A DNA stretch of 64,000 nt. Source: Dehalobacter sp. 12DCB1 (GTDB lineage: Bacteria; Bacillota; Desulfitobacteriia; Desulfitobacteriales; Syntrophobotulaceae). Of the stretch, positions 8,542-17,244 are shown piece after piece. Made by a program: the position numbers and the translations under genes. The notes beneath the pieces were generated by a model. It did not search any database. It saw nothing but the letters and a program-made list of their open reading frames with translations, and was not told the DNA's origin. The stretch lies in NCBI RefSeq assembly GCF_004343605.1, contig NZ_POSF01000016.1:33895-97894 (forward strand), written 5' to 3'. Each line of letters opens with the position of its first letter. The stretch's first letter is position 1.

Positions 8542-9738
8542 ATGCATTTTAAGCAGATCATTTGCGTGACCTTGACCTGCCTTAAAAAAATATCATGGAA
8601 ATCACCGCGCCTGCTCGGTGGTTTATTTATTACTATGATATTGATCGGGTCATTTGCCTGTTACCTTGCTGCCCCAATGAATGCCATCGCTGTCTCTGTC
8701 AACGGAAAACAACTTGGACTGGTCTTCAGCCAAAATACCGCAGATACACTTATGATGTCTGCGACCAAAGAAGAACCTTACACAGTTACTTATGCCCATG
8801 TTACCGTAAGTAATGCCGATTACCTTCGTTCTACGCTGCGGCCGAACAATATTGAAGAAAAAATTAATCAACCCTACGCTGCCTATCAGTTCACCATCAA
8901 TGGTACTGTGATTGCCGTTTTACCGGATGCTGGAGATATTGATCAGGTCTTAAAAGAGTTTCAGGCCTATTACGTGAAACCCACGAAAGATAATGTTGTG
9001 ATATCTGCGACGATCGCCGAAGATGTCACATCCTCCAAAACGACTACTCAACTGTCCCAAATTCAATCGCCTGAACAGGTTTTAAAATCTTTAATTGACA
9101 ATCATTCCCTTACTGTCATCTGTCAGGGAACATATACGGAAACCCAGAAAATCCAATATGATACCATCACCAAGAAGGATTATTCGCTCGGCTTTGGCAA
9201 AAAAGAAGTGATTACGGCAGGAAGTGACGGATCAAAGTCCGTAACCTATTCTTATGTCCAGAGCAACGGTAAATATTTAAAAAAGCAGGTTGTGAAGGAA
9301 ACAATCCTCCAGGCCGCTGTGACTAAAGTGATTGCCGAAGGACCGACTGCCAAGCCAATCCTGGTTGCTTCCAGATCCGGCAGCTATTCAAATGTCGTGG
9401 ATTATGCACTGGGCTATGTCGGATGCCCATATGTTTATGGCGGAATAAGCCCCGGCGGGTTTGACTGTTCCGGATTTACCCGCTATGTATACGCTGCGGC
9501 CGGTGTCTCCCTTCCCCATTCCTCTTTCGCGCAGTATGCTTCCGGTACCCCGGTTGGTAGAAATGAGCTGCAGCCGGGAGACCTTGTCTTTTTCTCGACC
9601 TATGCCCGGGGCGCCTCACACGTCGGTATTTATATCGGCGGAGGACAATATGTGCACGCCTTTAATTATTCAGCCGGCGTCGTGGTATCCAATCTAAGCG
9701 CTCATTCTTCCAGTTATCTTGGTGCACGAAGATATTAA
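8542..9738 (+). CDS. Secreted NlpC/P60 peptidoglycan endopeptidase with G5-like domain
   Basis: About 398 residues. The protein has an N-terminal signal/anchor segment (residues 25-45), a middle region of about 150 residues, a G5-like segment near 200-270 (the YDTITKKDY through KKQVV part), and a C-terminal NlpC/P60 domain from about 285. The catalytic triad is visible as Cys 310 in FDCSGF, His 361 in SHVGIYIG and His 373 in YVHAFN. The enzyme should cleave D-Glu-diaminopimelate stem bonds outside the cell. ATG 8542 is chosen over the TTG three bases earlier; AAAGGTG lies upstream. It is controlled by the c-di-AMP riboswitch, linking wall hydrolysis to osmotic state. Confidence 0.9.
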   Translation: MHFKQIICVTLTCLKKISWKSPRLLGGLFITMILIGSFACYLAAPMNAIAVSVNGKQLGLVFSQNTADTLMMSATKEEPYTVTYAHVTVSNADYLRSTLRPNNIEEKINQPYAAYQFTINGTVIAVLPDAGDIDQVLKEFQAYYVKPTKDNVVISATIAEDVTSSKTTTQLSQIQSPEQVLKSLIDNHSLTVICQGTYTETQKIQYDTITKKDYSLGFGKKEVITAGSDGSKSVTYSYVQSNGKYLKKQVVKETILQAAVTKVIAEGPTAKPILVASRSGSYSNVVDYALGYVGCPYVYGGISPGGFDCSGFTRYVYAAAGVSLPHSSFAQYASGTPVGRNELQPGDLVFFSTYARGASHVGIYIGGGQYVHAFNYSAGVVVSNLSAHSSSYLGARRY

Positions 9739-9854
9739 AGGCTTTGTATCAATGTTTTTTCTTTCAATCCAGTATATTTATACGAGTAAGCAGCAAACAT
9801 ATGATTATCAGATGACGTATGGATGATCCTATCGGAAAATGGAGGGAAGGAAGA

Positions 9855-10334
9855 ATGGATACGCTTGCTTTAATCATCGCGATTATTCTCTTTATTGTTG
9901 GTATTGTTGGAACCATTCTTCCCGTTTTGCCCGGCATCATTTTGATCTACGCAGGTATGCTGGTCTATGGCTTTATGACAGGCTTCACAACGTTAAATGC
10001 CTACTTTTTTATCCTGCAGGCCCTGGTCGTAATCCTGCTGTTCTTTGTGGATTATTTTGCCTCGGCTATCGGAACGAAACGCTTCGGCGGAAGCAAGCAA
10101 GCAGCCTGGGGCGCAGTGATTGGTACTATTCTGGGTTTGATCGTTCTTGGACCGCTTGGTATTATTCTCGGTCCGTTTTTGGGGGCGATTGTAGCCGAAC
10201 TGATCCGCGGTACGGAATTAAAGAAGACAATCCGAATTGGTTTAGGTACACTGCTCGGTGTCCTTGGCGGTACAGCTGTTAAGATCGGTGCTGAAATCAT
10301 TATGATTATCTATTTTTTCGTGCGCATCTATTAA
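9855..10334 (+). CDS. DUF456 family membrane protein
   Basis: 159 residues, strongly hydrophobic with about four membrane segments and glycine-zipper-like stretches (TILGLIVLGPLGIILGPFLGAI), as in the DUF456 family. Function is unknown. An in-frame ATG exists at 9819, but GGAGGGAAGGAAG directly precedes ATG 9855, and the residues from there (DTLALIIAIILFIVG) match a normal family start, so 9855 is preferred. It sits alone between the wall hydrolase and an ABC exporter on the same strand. Confidence 0.8.
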   Translation: MDTLALIIAIILFIVGIVGTILPVLPGIILIYAGMLVYGFMTGFTTLNAYFFILQALVVILLFFVDYFASAIGTKRFGGSKQAAWGAVIGTILGLIVLGPLGIILGPFLGAIVAELIRGTELKKTIRIGLGTLLGVLGGTAVKIGAEIIMIIYFFVRIY

Positions 10335-10483
10335 TGACTTTGCATAAATATTCTATAGAAAGCGCATTTCCCCTTGATTTTCTGACAGAAATATTAATTT
10401 CATTGTTTCCGCAGAATGGAATTTATCCGCTGATTTTTTCTTTTAATGAAATATGATATACTGTCCAAGAAAAGAATGAGATT

Positions 10484-10511
10484 CCTGCAAGTATTTGCAG
10501 GCTTTATTTTT
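10484..10511 (+). terminator. Hairpin with T-rich tail in the leader of the ABC exporter
   Basis: CCTGCAA (10484-10490) pairs with TTGCAGG (10495-10501), followed by CTTTATTTTT. It lies 20 bp upstream of the ABC exporter ATG and about 22 bp after a possible -10 (TATACT 10457-10462). It could end upstream transcription or act as an attenuator. The T run is interrupted. Confidence 0.45.
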
Positions 10512-10531
10512 AGAAAGCGTGGCTCTGCAGC

Positions 10532-12280
10532 ATGAATATCCTGAACCGTTTTATTCGTTATTATAAGCCTTACCGCCTGTTGTTTTATACGGATATGCTT
10601 TGTGCAGTGATTGTCTCCGTCGTCGATCTGTCCTTTCCTCAAATCCTAAATCACTTAAACAAAAATGTTTTTACTCAAGGCAGAGAGGTGATCCTGCACA
10701 GCATCGGCTTTTTCGGCGCAGCATTGCTGACACTCTACATAATCCGCTACTTTTGCCAGTATTTCATCACTTGCTGGGGCCATATCATGGGAGCCCGAAT
10801 GGAAGCCGACATGCGCAGGGATTTATTCACGCAGTTTCAACGGCTGTCTTTCTCTTACTACGACCAGAACAATACCGGTGAGCTGATGTCCAGACTAGTT
10901 AACGACCTTTTTGACATTTCCGAACTGGCTCACCACGGACCCGAGAATATATTTATTTCCCTCCTGAAGATTATTGGGTCATTTGTTTTGCTGATGCTGC
11001 TGAATGTGCCAATGACTCTTATCCTGCTCGCTGTCACAGCAATTATGGTGATTTTCAGTATTCAGCGTAACCTCAAGATGAAAGCGGTCTTCTTGGATAA
11101 CCGAGTCAAAATTGCCAAGGTCAACGCAAGCCTTCAGGATAGTCTGGCTGGAATCCGGGTGGTCAAGTCCTTTGCCAACGAAGAAGCAGAAAAAATGAAA
11201 TTCCAGAAAAGCAACCAGGACTTTTTGGTATCCAAAGCTAGCAGTTATAAAATGATGGGAGGTTATCATGCCTGGAATTCCTTCTTTTCCGGGCTTCTTT
11301 ATATCGTCGTCATTGTCTCCGGCGGTTTGTCCATTGCCAACGGATCACTAACACTAACGGAACTTGTCATTTACCTGCTTTACATCAATATCTTTGTTCA
11401 ACCCCTGGAAGTCTTGATTAATTTTACCGAACAGTTTCAAAAGGGTTTTGCCGGGTTTAAACGCTTTGTGGAAATTATGGAGACAAAACCTGATATTATT
11501 GAAAAAACAAACGCCCTGCCGCTGGAAAACGTCAAAGGCGAAATAGAATTTTCCAATGTTTCTTTTCGATACAACCTGGGTGATGATGTCCTCCAGAATG
11601 TCAGCATCCGAATTTCTACCGGGAAAAAAGTTGCTCTGGTGGGTCCCTCTGGCGGTGGAAAGACAACATTATGCTCCCTGCTCCCCCGTTTTTATGACGT
11701 TACTGAAGGGACCATTACGATTGACGGCATCGATATCCGGGATATCACACTGGAATCCTTAAGAAATGTGATCGGGATCGTGCAGCAGGATGTCTATATG
11801 TTCAGCGGTACGATCAAGGAAAATATTGCCTACGGCAAAGCGAATGCCTCCGACCTGGAAATCATTGAGGCTGCCCGCAGTGCTAACATTCATGAATTCA
11901 TTATGTCTTTGGAACTTGGTTATGACACGTTCGTCGGTGAACGGGGCGTCCGGCTTTCGGGAGGACAAAAACAGCGTCTGTCGATAGCTAGGGTGTTTTT
12001 GAAGAACCCGCCGATATTAATCCTAGATGAAGCGACATCGGCATTGGACAATGAAAGCGAACGCTATATCCAGGAGTCTCTGTCCAAACTATCACATAAG
12101 CGAACGACGATCATTATTGCCCATCGTCTGAGTACCATTAAAAATGCTGACGAAATCATTGTCATTACAGATGAGGGCATCCAAGAAAGAGGCACTCACC
12201 GCCAGTTGATTAATCTTGACGGGATCTATGCCCGGTATTACAACATGCAGTTTGAAGGAAACGATACACAAGAACCTTAG
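10532..12280 (+). CDS. ABC exporter half-transporter (MsbA/MdlB type)
   Basis: 582 residues. It has a six-helix membrane domain (about 1-310) fused to one ATPase domain. Walker A GPSGGGKTT is near residue 371, the signature LSGGQKQR near 473, Walker B ILILDEATSALD near 496 and the switch histidine in AHRLST near 530. Homodimers of this kind export lipids, peptides or drugs; the substrate is not evident. It is alone, with no partner half-transporter, so a homodimer is expected. The ribosome site upstream of ATG 10532 is weak. Confidence 0.9.
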   Translation: MNILNRFIRYYKPYRLLFYTDMLCAVIVSVVDLSFPQILNHLNKNVFTQGREVILHSIGFFGAALLTLYIIRYFCQYFITCWGHIMGARMEADMRRDLFTQFQRLSFSYYDQNNTGELMSRLVNDLFDISELAHHGPENIFISLLKIIGSFVLLMLLNVPMTLILLAVTAIMVIFSIQRNLKMKAVFLDNRVKIAKVNASLQDSLAGIRVVKSFANEEAEKMKFQKSNQDFLVSKASSYKMMGGYHAWNSFFSGLLYIVVIVSGGLSIANGSLTLTELVIYLLYINIFVQPLEVLINFTEQFQKGFAGFKRFVEIMETKPDIIEKTNALPLENVKGEIEFSNVSFRYNLGDDVLQNVSIRISTGKKVALVGPSGGGKTTLCSLLPRFYDVTEGTITIDGIDIRDITLESLRNVIGIVQQDVYMFSGTIKENIAYGKANASDLEIIEAARSANIHEFIMSLELGYDTFVGERGVRLSGGQKQRLSIARVFLKNPPILILDEATSALDNESERYIQESLSKLSHKRTTIIIAHRLSTIKNADEIIVITDEGIQERGTHRQLINLDGIYARYYNMQFEGNDTQEP

Positions 12281-12449
12281 CCGAAGTAAAGCAGATCAAC
12301 GTAAACGATTCAACGTAATTATTGTCCATAAGCACTAATGATCGGTATGTTTTGCCGAAAAATTTTTGCAGAAAAATTTAACTTAATAATATTTTTGTTA
12401 TTTGACAAAAATAAATTAGGTCATAATTGCTTATGGAGGTAAAGATAAA

Positions 12450-12920
12450 ATGGATGAAAAAAACAAGATCATCTTAGCTTCTGCCAAAAAAGACATGGAA
12501 GTCAGTGAAGAAATCGGCGATCTAAGAAGTCAATTATCCGCAATGGAAAACACTATGAATCAGTTGAAACAAGTATCATTCAGTAACTTTTCTTCTCAGG
12601 GTAGTACAGTAAATCAGAACGAAATCATTCAGCAGAGCCAGCAGGCAGCTAATCAGCTGCAGCAGCAAATTCAGGGCTTCCGTAACCAGACCCAGCAGCA
12701 GAAACAGCAGGCAGATCAACAACTGCGACAAGCTATTCAAACGGCGATGACCGCTTTGACACAGGCCAATCAGCAAATCCAGGCTCACCAGGTACTGGAA
12801 CAAATGGGTCAACTTATTGATCAGACTCAGGGCCAGTTATTTCAAATGAGCCAGCAGAGTCAGCAGGGTCAACAGCAGTATGGCCAGAGTATGCAGGGCC
12901 AGAGCAGACCGAGTCATTGA
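12450..12920 (+). CDS. Glutamine-rich coiled protein of unknown function
   Basis: 156 residues with no recognised domain. Residues 15-45 form a likely coiled coil (IGDLRSQLSAMENTMNQLK). From residue 50 on, the chain is dominated by Gln in a QQxxxQ pattern, giving a long amphipathic helix or low-complexity segment. There is no signal peptide or membrane helix and no Cys. The ATG is preceded by GGAGG and the gene is followed by a strong terminator, so it is a genuine single-gene unit. Spore-coat or adhesive proteins can look like this, but that is only a guess. Confidence 0.65.
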   Translation: MDEKNKIILASAKKDMEVSEEIGDLRSQLSAMENTMNQLKQVSFSNFSSQGSTVNQNEIIQQSQQAANQLQQQIQGFRNQTQQQKQQADQQLRQAIQTAMTALTQANQQIQAHQVLEQMGQLIDQTQGQLFQMSQQSQQGQQQYGQSMQGQSRPSH

Positions 12921-12933
12921 TCTCAATTTATCA

Positions 12934-12964
12934 ATACCCAGTATTTGCATACTGGGTATTTTTA
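12934..12964 (+). terminator. Rho-independent terminator
   Basis: ATACCCAGTAT pairs perfectly with ATACTGGGTAT around a 4-nt loop and is followed by TTTTT. It ends the Gln-rich protein gene. Confidence 0.9.
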
Positions 12965-13008
12965 CATATTATATCCATATATTGGTATTTTATTAAGGAG
13001 GAAGTAAG

Positions 13009-13959
13009 ATGTTATTATTTAACAGAAATGACTCATATTCCTATCACCAAAGCATGCAGCAATCAACCTGGGATAAGTCAGTAGTTGATACTGAGATAGG
13101 GTCTGATACAGTTGGCACCGGTAACGAAGACCTTGATGAAATCATTGAAATTGCCGGTTATTCTTATGATGTGAGTCAGGATATTTTTATCTCAAATATG
13201 AAGCCCTGGCAAAGGTATATCGGTTATTGCCGGCTTTTTGATGAGGCTGCCGCGCCGCTTGGCATGATTATCGACTGTGAACCCATAACCTTTGATTACC
13301 TGAACGAAAAGTGGATGATTGGCCTTTGGAAAGGTCAATATGATTTGGTCAGCGGCGGCGAAATTGGCCTGTATAAGTCAAACGGTCTAATTTATCAGTC
13401 AGTCGACGATAAAGAGCTTCTGAATATGTCATATACCATCAAAAAGAATGGTAAAGAACTATTCTCTAGAAAAGCAAAACATTGGTGGCTGACCGGATTC
13501 AAGCTCGGAGAATTTGCTGAGCCGGAGGAGTTGACAATGGATATCTGTCTCACATTGAAAGACGTTAATATGAGGAATGCTTTTCTGGCAGGAATGCGTA
13601 AAGCCGGCTACAATGAGTACGAATTAGCTGTACAAGATAACAGCGTAAGCTTCACGTTCGATATCCCCAAGACAGCCCAGCCCTGGACACGCACGCGATT
13701 GACCGATCAGCTGATTCAGCGCAAAAATAGATTCTTATGTGAAAAATTTCATGAAATAACCGGCTCTGAGGGCACCGTTCAGGAAAAACTCAAACTACTG
13801 GAAAAACAAAACCCTGGAATGTACAAAAAAGTAAAGAAAATTGGCAAACGTATCCCTTCGCTTGAATCTTGGATGGTAATTTTGATGACGACTCTGATTA
13901 TTATCCTCTTCTTAAGAGCCAGTGCAGTCAGATTACAACGTTTAAGCATTGAATCTTAA
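13009..13959 (+). CDS. DUF4474 domain protein, copy 1
   Basis: 316 residues. The domain spans about 40-240 with characteristic stretches: AGYSYDVSQDIF, KPWQRYIGYCRLFDE, MIIDCEPITFDY, KWMIGLWKGQYDLVSGGEIG and KHWWLTGFKLGEF. A single hydrophobic helix near residues 285-305 suggests a C-terminal membrane anchor, with the domain on one side. There is no signal peptide. Function is unknown; many relatives are annotated only as DUF4474. It is a clear paralogue of the next gene and has its own AAGGAGG site and terminator. Confidence 0.82.
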   Translation: MLLFNRNDSYSYHQSMQQSTWDKSVVDTEIGSDTVGTGNEDLDEIIEIAGYSYDVSQDIFISNMKPWQRYIGYCRLFDEAAAPLGMIIDCEPITFDYLNEKWMIGLWKGQYDLVSGGEIGLYKSNGLIYQSVDDKELLNMSYTIKKNGKELFSRKAKHWWLTGFKLGEFAEPEELTMDICLTLKDVNMRNAFLAGMRKAGYNEYELAVQDNSVSFTFDIPKTAQPWTRTRLTDQLIQRKNRFLCEKFHEITGSEGTVQEKLKLLEKQNPGMYKKVKKIGKRIPSLESWMVILMTTLIIILFLRASAVRLQRLSIES

Positions 13960-13991
13960 AATTCTATTATCCTAAAAATCTTATCAATTAC

Positions 13992-14021
13992 GGACAAACC
14001 TGTTCCAGAGTTTGTCCTTTT
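13992..14021 (+). terminator. Rho-independent terminator between the DUF4474 copies
   Basis: GGACAAAC pairs with GTTTGTCC and is followed by TTTTT. The two paralogues are therefore probably transcribed separately. Confidence 0.85.
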
Positions 14022-14080
14022 TACATAAAATGTCATTGTCAAATATTCTAAATAATTAATCTGTTTAAGGGGCGAATCCG

Positions 14081-15052
14081 ATGTTATTTCACAAATTCAA
14101 CGGTTCCATCCGCTATTCTATTCAAACCGGAATCTTCAACCCTGAAAACATGAAGAGTCTTACGGTTCCCGCTCAAGGTACCGGTGACCCAGATTTGGAT
14201 CAGGTGATTGAAAATGCCGGTTATCGTTATGATCCGGAACAGGATATTTTTTACTCGACTTTAAATCCATGGCAAAGAAATGCCGGGTATTGCCGTATTT
14301 ATGATGAGGTATCCGCTCCGACAGGTATGATTATTGATTGTGAACCGGTTTATTTTGAATATGACGGCAAGAAATGGATGATTTGTTTCTGGAAAGGTCA
14401 GTACGATCTGGTAACCGGCGGAGAGATCGGGATTTATACCGGGGCATTCCATTTTACGCTTCCGGGGATTTTCAGCGGAATGTTTTATAAATCTGCAGAC
14501 AATGATGAATTGCTGCCGATGTCTTTCGTGTTAAGGAAGAATGGAAGTGTGCTCTTTACCCGATCGGAAAAACACTGGTGGCTGACCGGTTTTAAACTAG
14601 GCGAATTTTCCGATCCTTCAGAATTAACAATGAATATTAACCTTACTTTTCCAAATACAGCAATGCGGGACGCTTTTTTAAATGGTTTAAGAGATGCCGG
14701 ATACAATGATCAGGAATTGTATTTTTTGGGGAATAACGTATCTTTTACTTTTGACAAGTCGCATACTGCCCAGCCAAGAACGCGTAAACCTATAACAGAC
14801 CGGCTCATTCAGGCTAAAAATAAATTATTGTGCGACAAATATCAGGAAATCACGGGTCCCTACAATACAATCCAGGATAAAATGAAGGCGATCGAGAACC
14901 TGGCCCCGCAGTTGTATCAAACTGTATTAAGACTTGGAAAGAGCAAGGAATTCTATAAATTGTGGCTGAAGGTTTTAATCCTGGGTTTAGTTAGTCTTTT
15001 TGGTTACAGAAGAAGCAGAGAACTTTTCCAGCATCAAAAGATCAGTGGATAG
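14081..15052 (+). CDS. DUF4474 domain protein, copy 2
   Basis: 323 residues, a tandem paralogue of the preceding gene. Matching blocks are AGYRYDPEQDIF, NPWQRNAGYCRIYDE, MIIDCEPVYFEY, KWMICFWKGQYDLVTGGEIG and KHWWLTGFKLGEF. It carries a small insertion after GEIGIY (TGAFHFTLPGIFSG) that copy 1 lacks. A shorter hydrophobic segment sits near residues 295-310. AAGGGG precedes the ATG. Function is unknown. The duplication with a retained Trp/Gly-rich core suggests selection for two related roles (inference). Confidence 0.82.
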   Translation: MLFHKFNGSIRYSIQTGIFNPENMKSLTVPAQGTGDPDLDQVIENAGYRYDPEQDIFYSTLNPWQRNAGYCRIYDEVSAPTGMIIDCEPVYFEYDGKKWMICFWKGQYDLVTGGEIGIYTGAFHFTLPGIFSGMFYKSADNDELLPMSFVLRKNGSVLFTRSEKHWWLTGFKLGEFSDPSELTMNINLTFPNTAMRDAFLNGLRDAGYNDQELYFLGNNVSFTFDKSHTAQPRTRKPITDRLIQAKNKLLCDKYQEITGPYNTIQDKMKAIENLAPQLYQTVLRLGKSKEFYKLWLKVLILGLVSLFGYRRSRELFQHQKISG

Positions 15053-15074
15053 GGACAGAAGGTCCCTTTTTTTT
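15051..15074 (+). terminator. Rho-independent terminator of DUF4474 copy 2
   Basis: AGGGAC (overlapping the TAG stop) pairs with GTCCCT, followed by eight T. Confidence 0.8.
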
Positions 15075-15120
15075 GCCCATTTTTAACCTCCTCCCCAACC
15101 TACCGCTTTTTATCTTTTCG

Positions 15121-16236
15121 TTATTTAGGAATAAACAGTCCGTATTGATGGCAGCATTCAAAGAATCTTTTTTTATACCATTTGACAGCCTGATAAAAAT
15201 GGTGCCAGTCGGATTCAGCAAAATGATCGGCAAGAATCACATTGTTTACTCTCCTATTATTAAAGGTTTTGGGATCAAAATTTTGAAAAGCTTTTCTCAG
15301 CCATTCACTCTCCTGATAGACAATCCCCGACCATTCATTTTCCTGGAACATCCCGTGTTCAAGCATAAAGGCGATCCAGCCTTCCTCCCTATTTTTATCC
15401 GATGCTTTATTAATCGCCTGACTCATAAGTTTAGAGATATCGCCGAATTGATAATTTGGATCTCTGAATTCAGGATGTTTTTTTAAATAGATCTCAAGAT
15501 ATCTTTTAATTTTGGCCAAAGCCCGCTGATACCTTTCTTTGTTGTCAATCTCTACAACGGTGTACCTGCCCTCAAAAGCACCACTGCTATCATACTGGTA
15601 TGACCAAACAAGGTAAGGGAGATCAGGAAAGGTCAAAGCCTGACCGTGTCCATACGCAGGGATAATACGGTCAAACATTTCATCATATTTTTCTCCGCAC
15701 AACTGTTTAAATAAATACAGAATCAGGTCAGGTATTCCTAAGTAAACTTCATTGCGCGCTCCGCAATGATTAATATCATTCACTTTGCTGAGCATGCCGC
15801 TGAAACCCTGATGCGAAAAAGTATCGGCATAAGCATGCAGAACAATCCCAAGCTTGATCAGATTATTGTCGTCCAGGGCCTCATTTAAAAGTGCCAGGAT
15901 CACCGGCGACTCCTCTTTACAGCGGAGTTTCTTCGTGAAGTTTTCTCCTTTGCAGCCAGGAACAAAATGAAAGGCACAGGTATTGTTGATCATTGCCTCG
16001 TAATTAAACGTTTTTATTTTAAAATAGGAATGACAGGTTGCCATATTTAAAAAAACGGCACGGTTATCAGAGCGATCAACGCTGACTTCCGGTGCCGGAT
16101 TTTGAATCGTCATCAGATTAATTTTCGCGTCATCGACATATTGCGAAGCATAGGCAATTTTTCTGGAACTTTCCTTGTTGAACCCACATGACCTGCAAAA
16201 GGCCAAAAGCGCATAATAATGAATATCTCTTTTCAA
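15121..16236 (-). CDS. DUF6765 family protein (helical, phospholipase C-like His/Asp motif)
   Basis: 371 residues. It starts with KRDIHYYALLAFCRSCGF and includes ASQYVDDAK and LHAYADTFSHQGFSG, the signature stretches of DUF6765. The H-x-Y-x-D-x-x-x-H pattern resembles metal-ligand helices of zinc-dependent phospholipase C/S1-P1-type folds, so a metal-dependent hydrolase is possible but unproven. The start is TTG 16236: AAAGGAGGA lies eight bases upstream, and the 24 codons before it look non-coding. It is convergent with the second DUF4474 gene. Confidence 0.75.
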   Translation of the reverse strand: MKRDIHYYALLAFCRSCGFNKESSRKIAYASQYVDDAKINLMTIQNPAPEVSVDRSDNRAVFLNMATCHSYFKIKTFNYEAMINNTCAFHFVPGCKGENFTKKLRCKEESPVILALLNEALDDNNLIKLGIVLHAYADTFSHQGFSGMLSKVNDINHCGARNEVYLGIPDLILYLFKQLCGEKYDEMFDRIIPAYGHGQALTFPDLPYLVWSYQYDSSGAFEGRYTVVEIDNKERYQRALAKIKRYLEIYLKKHPEFRDPNYQFGDISKLMSQAINKASDKNREEGWIAFMLEHGMFQENEWSGIVYQESEWLRKAFQNFDPKTFNNRRVNNVILADHFAESDWHHFYQAVKWYKKRFFECCHQYGLFIPK

Positions 16237-16327
16237 TAGAAGGCTCCTCCTTTGCCATGTCCATCTTGATCTTATACAAACCTTCAAGATAATATATGGA
16301 AATGGCAAAATGGAAGTGAACCTTTTT

Positions 16328-17092
16328 CTATTCCTTCATCCCGGTATAGATAAGAATCGCATCCCGTAAAAAGGCTGCCGTCCCAGGCTGCTTCTTATCA
16401 TAGTAGGCTGTAAACCTTGGGTCATCAACATACATCTGTCCTAGACCGGCATGTGCTTCTTTGCTATATTCCTTCCAAAAATAGCTCAGCCAGTTACGGT
16501 GCAGCTCTGCGGCTTCCCGAGCAAGCCCGGAGCCAGGATCACCTGTTTGGTAAGCTGCTTCAAGCTTTTCTGTAATCATGACAGAAAGCCTAGTCATTTC
16601 TTCATACTCCTCAGGTTTCATGCCCTGAAATTTTTGATTGGACTGATCGATAACATCATCTCCATATTTTTGGCGGATTTCCTCGCCATAAGCTGCTTCA
16701 TTTTCCTGAATCATCTTTTTCTTGAATCCTTCAAATTTTTCTTGGTCAGACATGGTCATTCTCCCTTCATAAGACGCAATTGTTTTCTCAATATTCACGA
16801 TCAGACTTTCAAGCCGCGCTTTTTTTTGCAGCAGCTGTGAAAGGTGCTCCCGGAAGGCTTTTAGTTCATTAAAAGACGATGAATTGATCACTTCCTTAAT
16901 CATTTCCAGCCCCATGCCCAGTTCACGATAAAACAAAATCTGCTGCAGCCTGTTTACTTCCGCCTGTCCGTATAGGCGATAGCCTGAAGAATTAATCCTG
17001 GCCGGCTTTAGAAGCTCCATTTGATCATAATACCTGATTGTTCTGGGGCTAATGCCTGCCAACCGGCTAAGTTTCCGTACCGAATATTCCAC
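16328..17092 (-). CDS. MerR family regulator with TipAS ligand domain
   Basis: About 254 residues. The N-terminal MerR winged helix has KLSRLAGISPRTIRYYDQMELL and YRLYGQAEVNRLQQILFYRELGM. A coiled dimer helix near residues 75-115 is followed by a TipAS domain (WLSYFWKEYSKEAHAGLGQMYVDD-type ending), known from TipA/Mta/SkgA regulators that bind antibiotics or other ligands. The start is GTG 17092, with GAGGTG six bases before it. An earlier GTG at 17119 falls inside the promoter -10 and is rejected. The promoter has the 19-bp spacer of MerR-activated genes, indicating self-activation. Confidence 0.9.
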   Translation of the reverse strand: MEYSVRKLSRLAGISPRTIRYYDQMELLKPARINSSGYRLYGQAEVNRLQQILFYRELGMGLEMIKEVINSSSFNELKAFREHLSQLLQKKARLESLIVNIEKTIASYEGRMTMSDQEKFEGFKKKMIQENEAAYGEEIRQKYGDDVIDQSNQKFQGMKPEEYEEMTRLSVMITEKLEAAYQTGDPGSGLAREAAELHRNWLSYFWKEYSKEAHAGLGQMYVDDPRFTAYYDKKQPGTAAFLRDAILIYTGMKE

Positions 17093-17110
17093 ACCGCTCA
17101 CCTCAAAGTT

Positions 17111-17143
17111 AGGATACACCTTGACGCTGCGTCAATGTCAAGG
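17111..17143 (-). promoter_or_regulatory. MerR-type autoregulatory promoter/operator
   Basis: On the minus strand: -35 TTGACA (17136-17141), a 19-bp spacer, then -10 TATCCT (17111-17116). Overlapping the -35 and spacer is a perfect inverted repeat, CCTTGAC and GTCAAGG separated by 11 bp (17119-17125 and 17137-17143). A 19-bp spacer with a dyad inside it is the textbook site at which MerR proteins untwist the promoter. It drives the MerR/TipAS gene. Confidence 0.88.
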
Positions 17144-17162
17144 AAAATATTTTCGATACTTT

Positions 17163-17190
17163 TTGACAAATTAGGATATAACATTACAAT
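17163..17190 (+). promoter_or_regulatory. Promoter of rubrerythrin
   Basis: TTGACA (17163-17168), a 16-bp spacer, TACAAT (17185-17190). It is divergent from the merR promoter, whose -35 lies about 20 bp away, so the two could influence each other. Confidence 0.65.
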
Positions 17191-17244
17191 TATAAGCTAT
17201 TTATGGTAATATTATGAAAGCGAGAATAATAAGGAGGGATTTAT

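Noticed and set aside
17093..17119. Earlier GTG start for the MerR/TipAS gene
   Set aside because: It overlaps the -10 region of the promoter; the GTG at 17092 has GAGGTG upstream.
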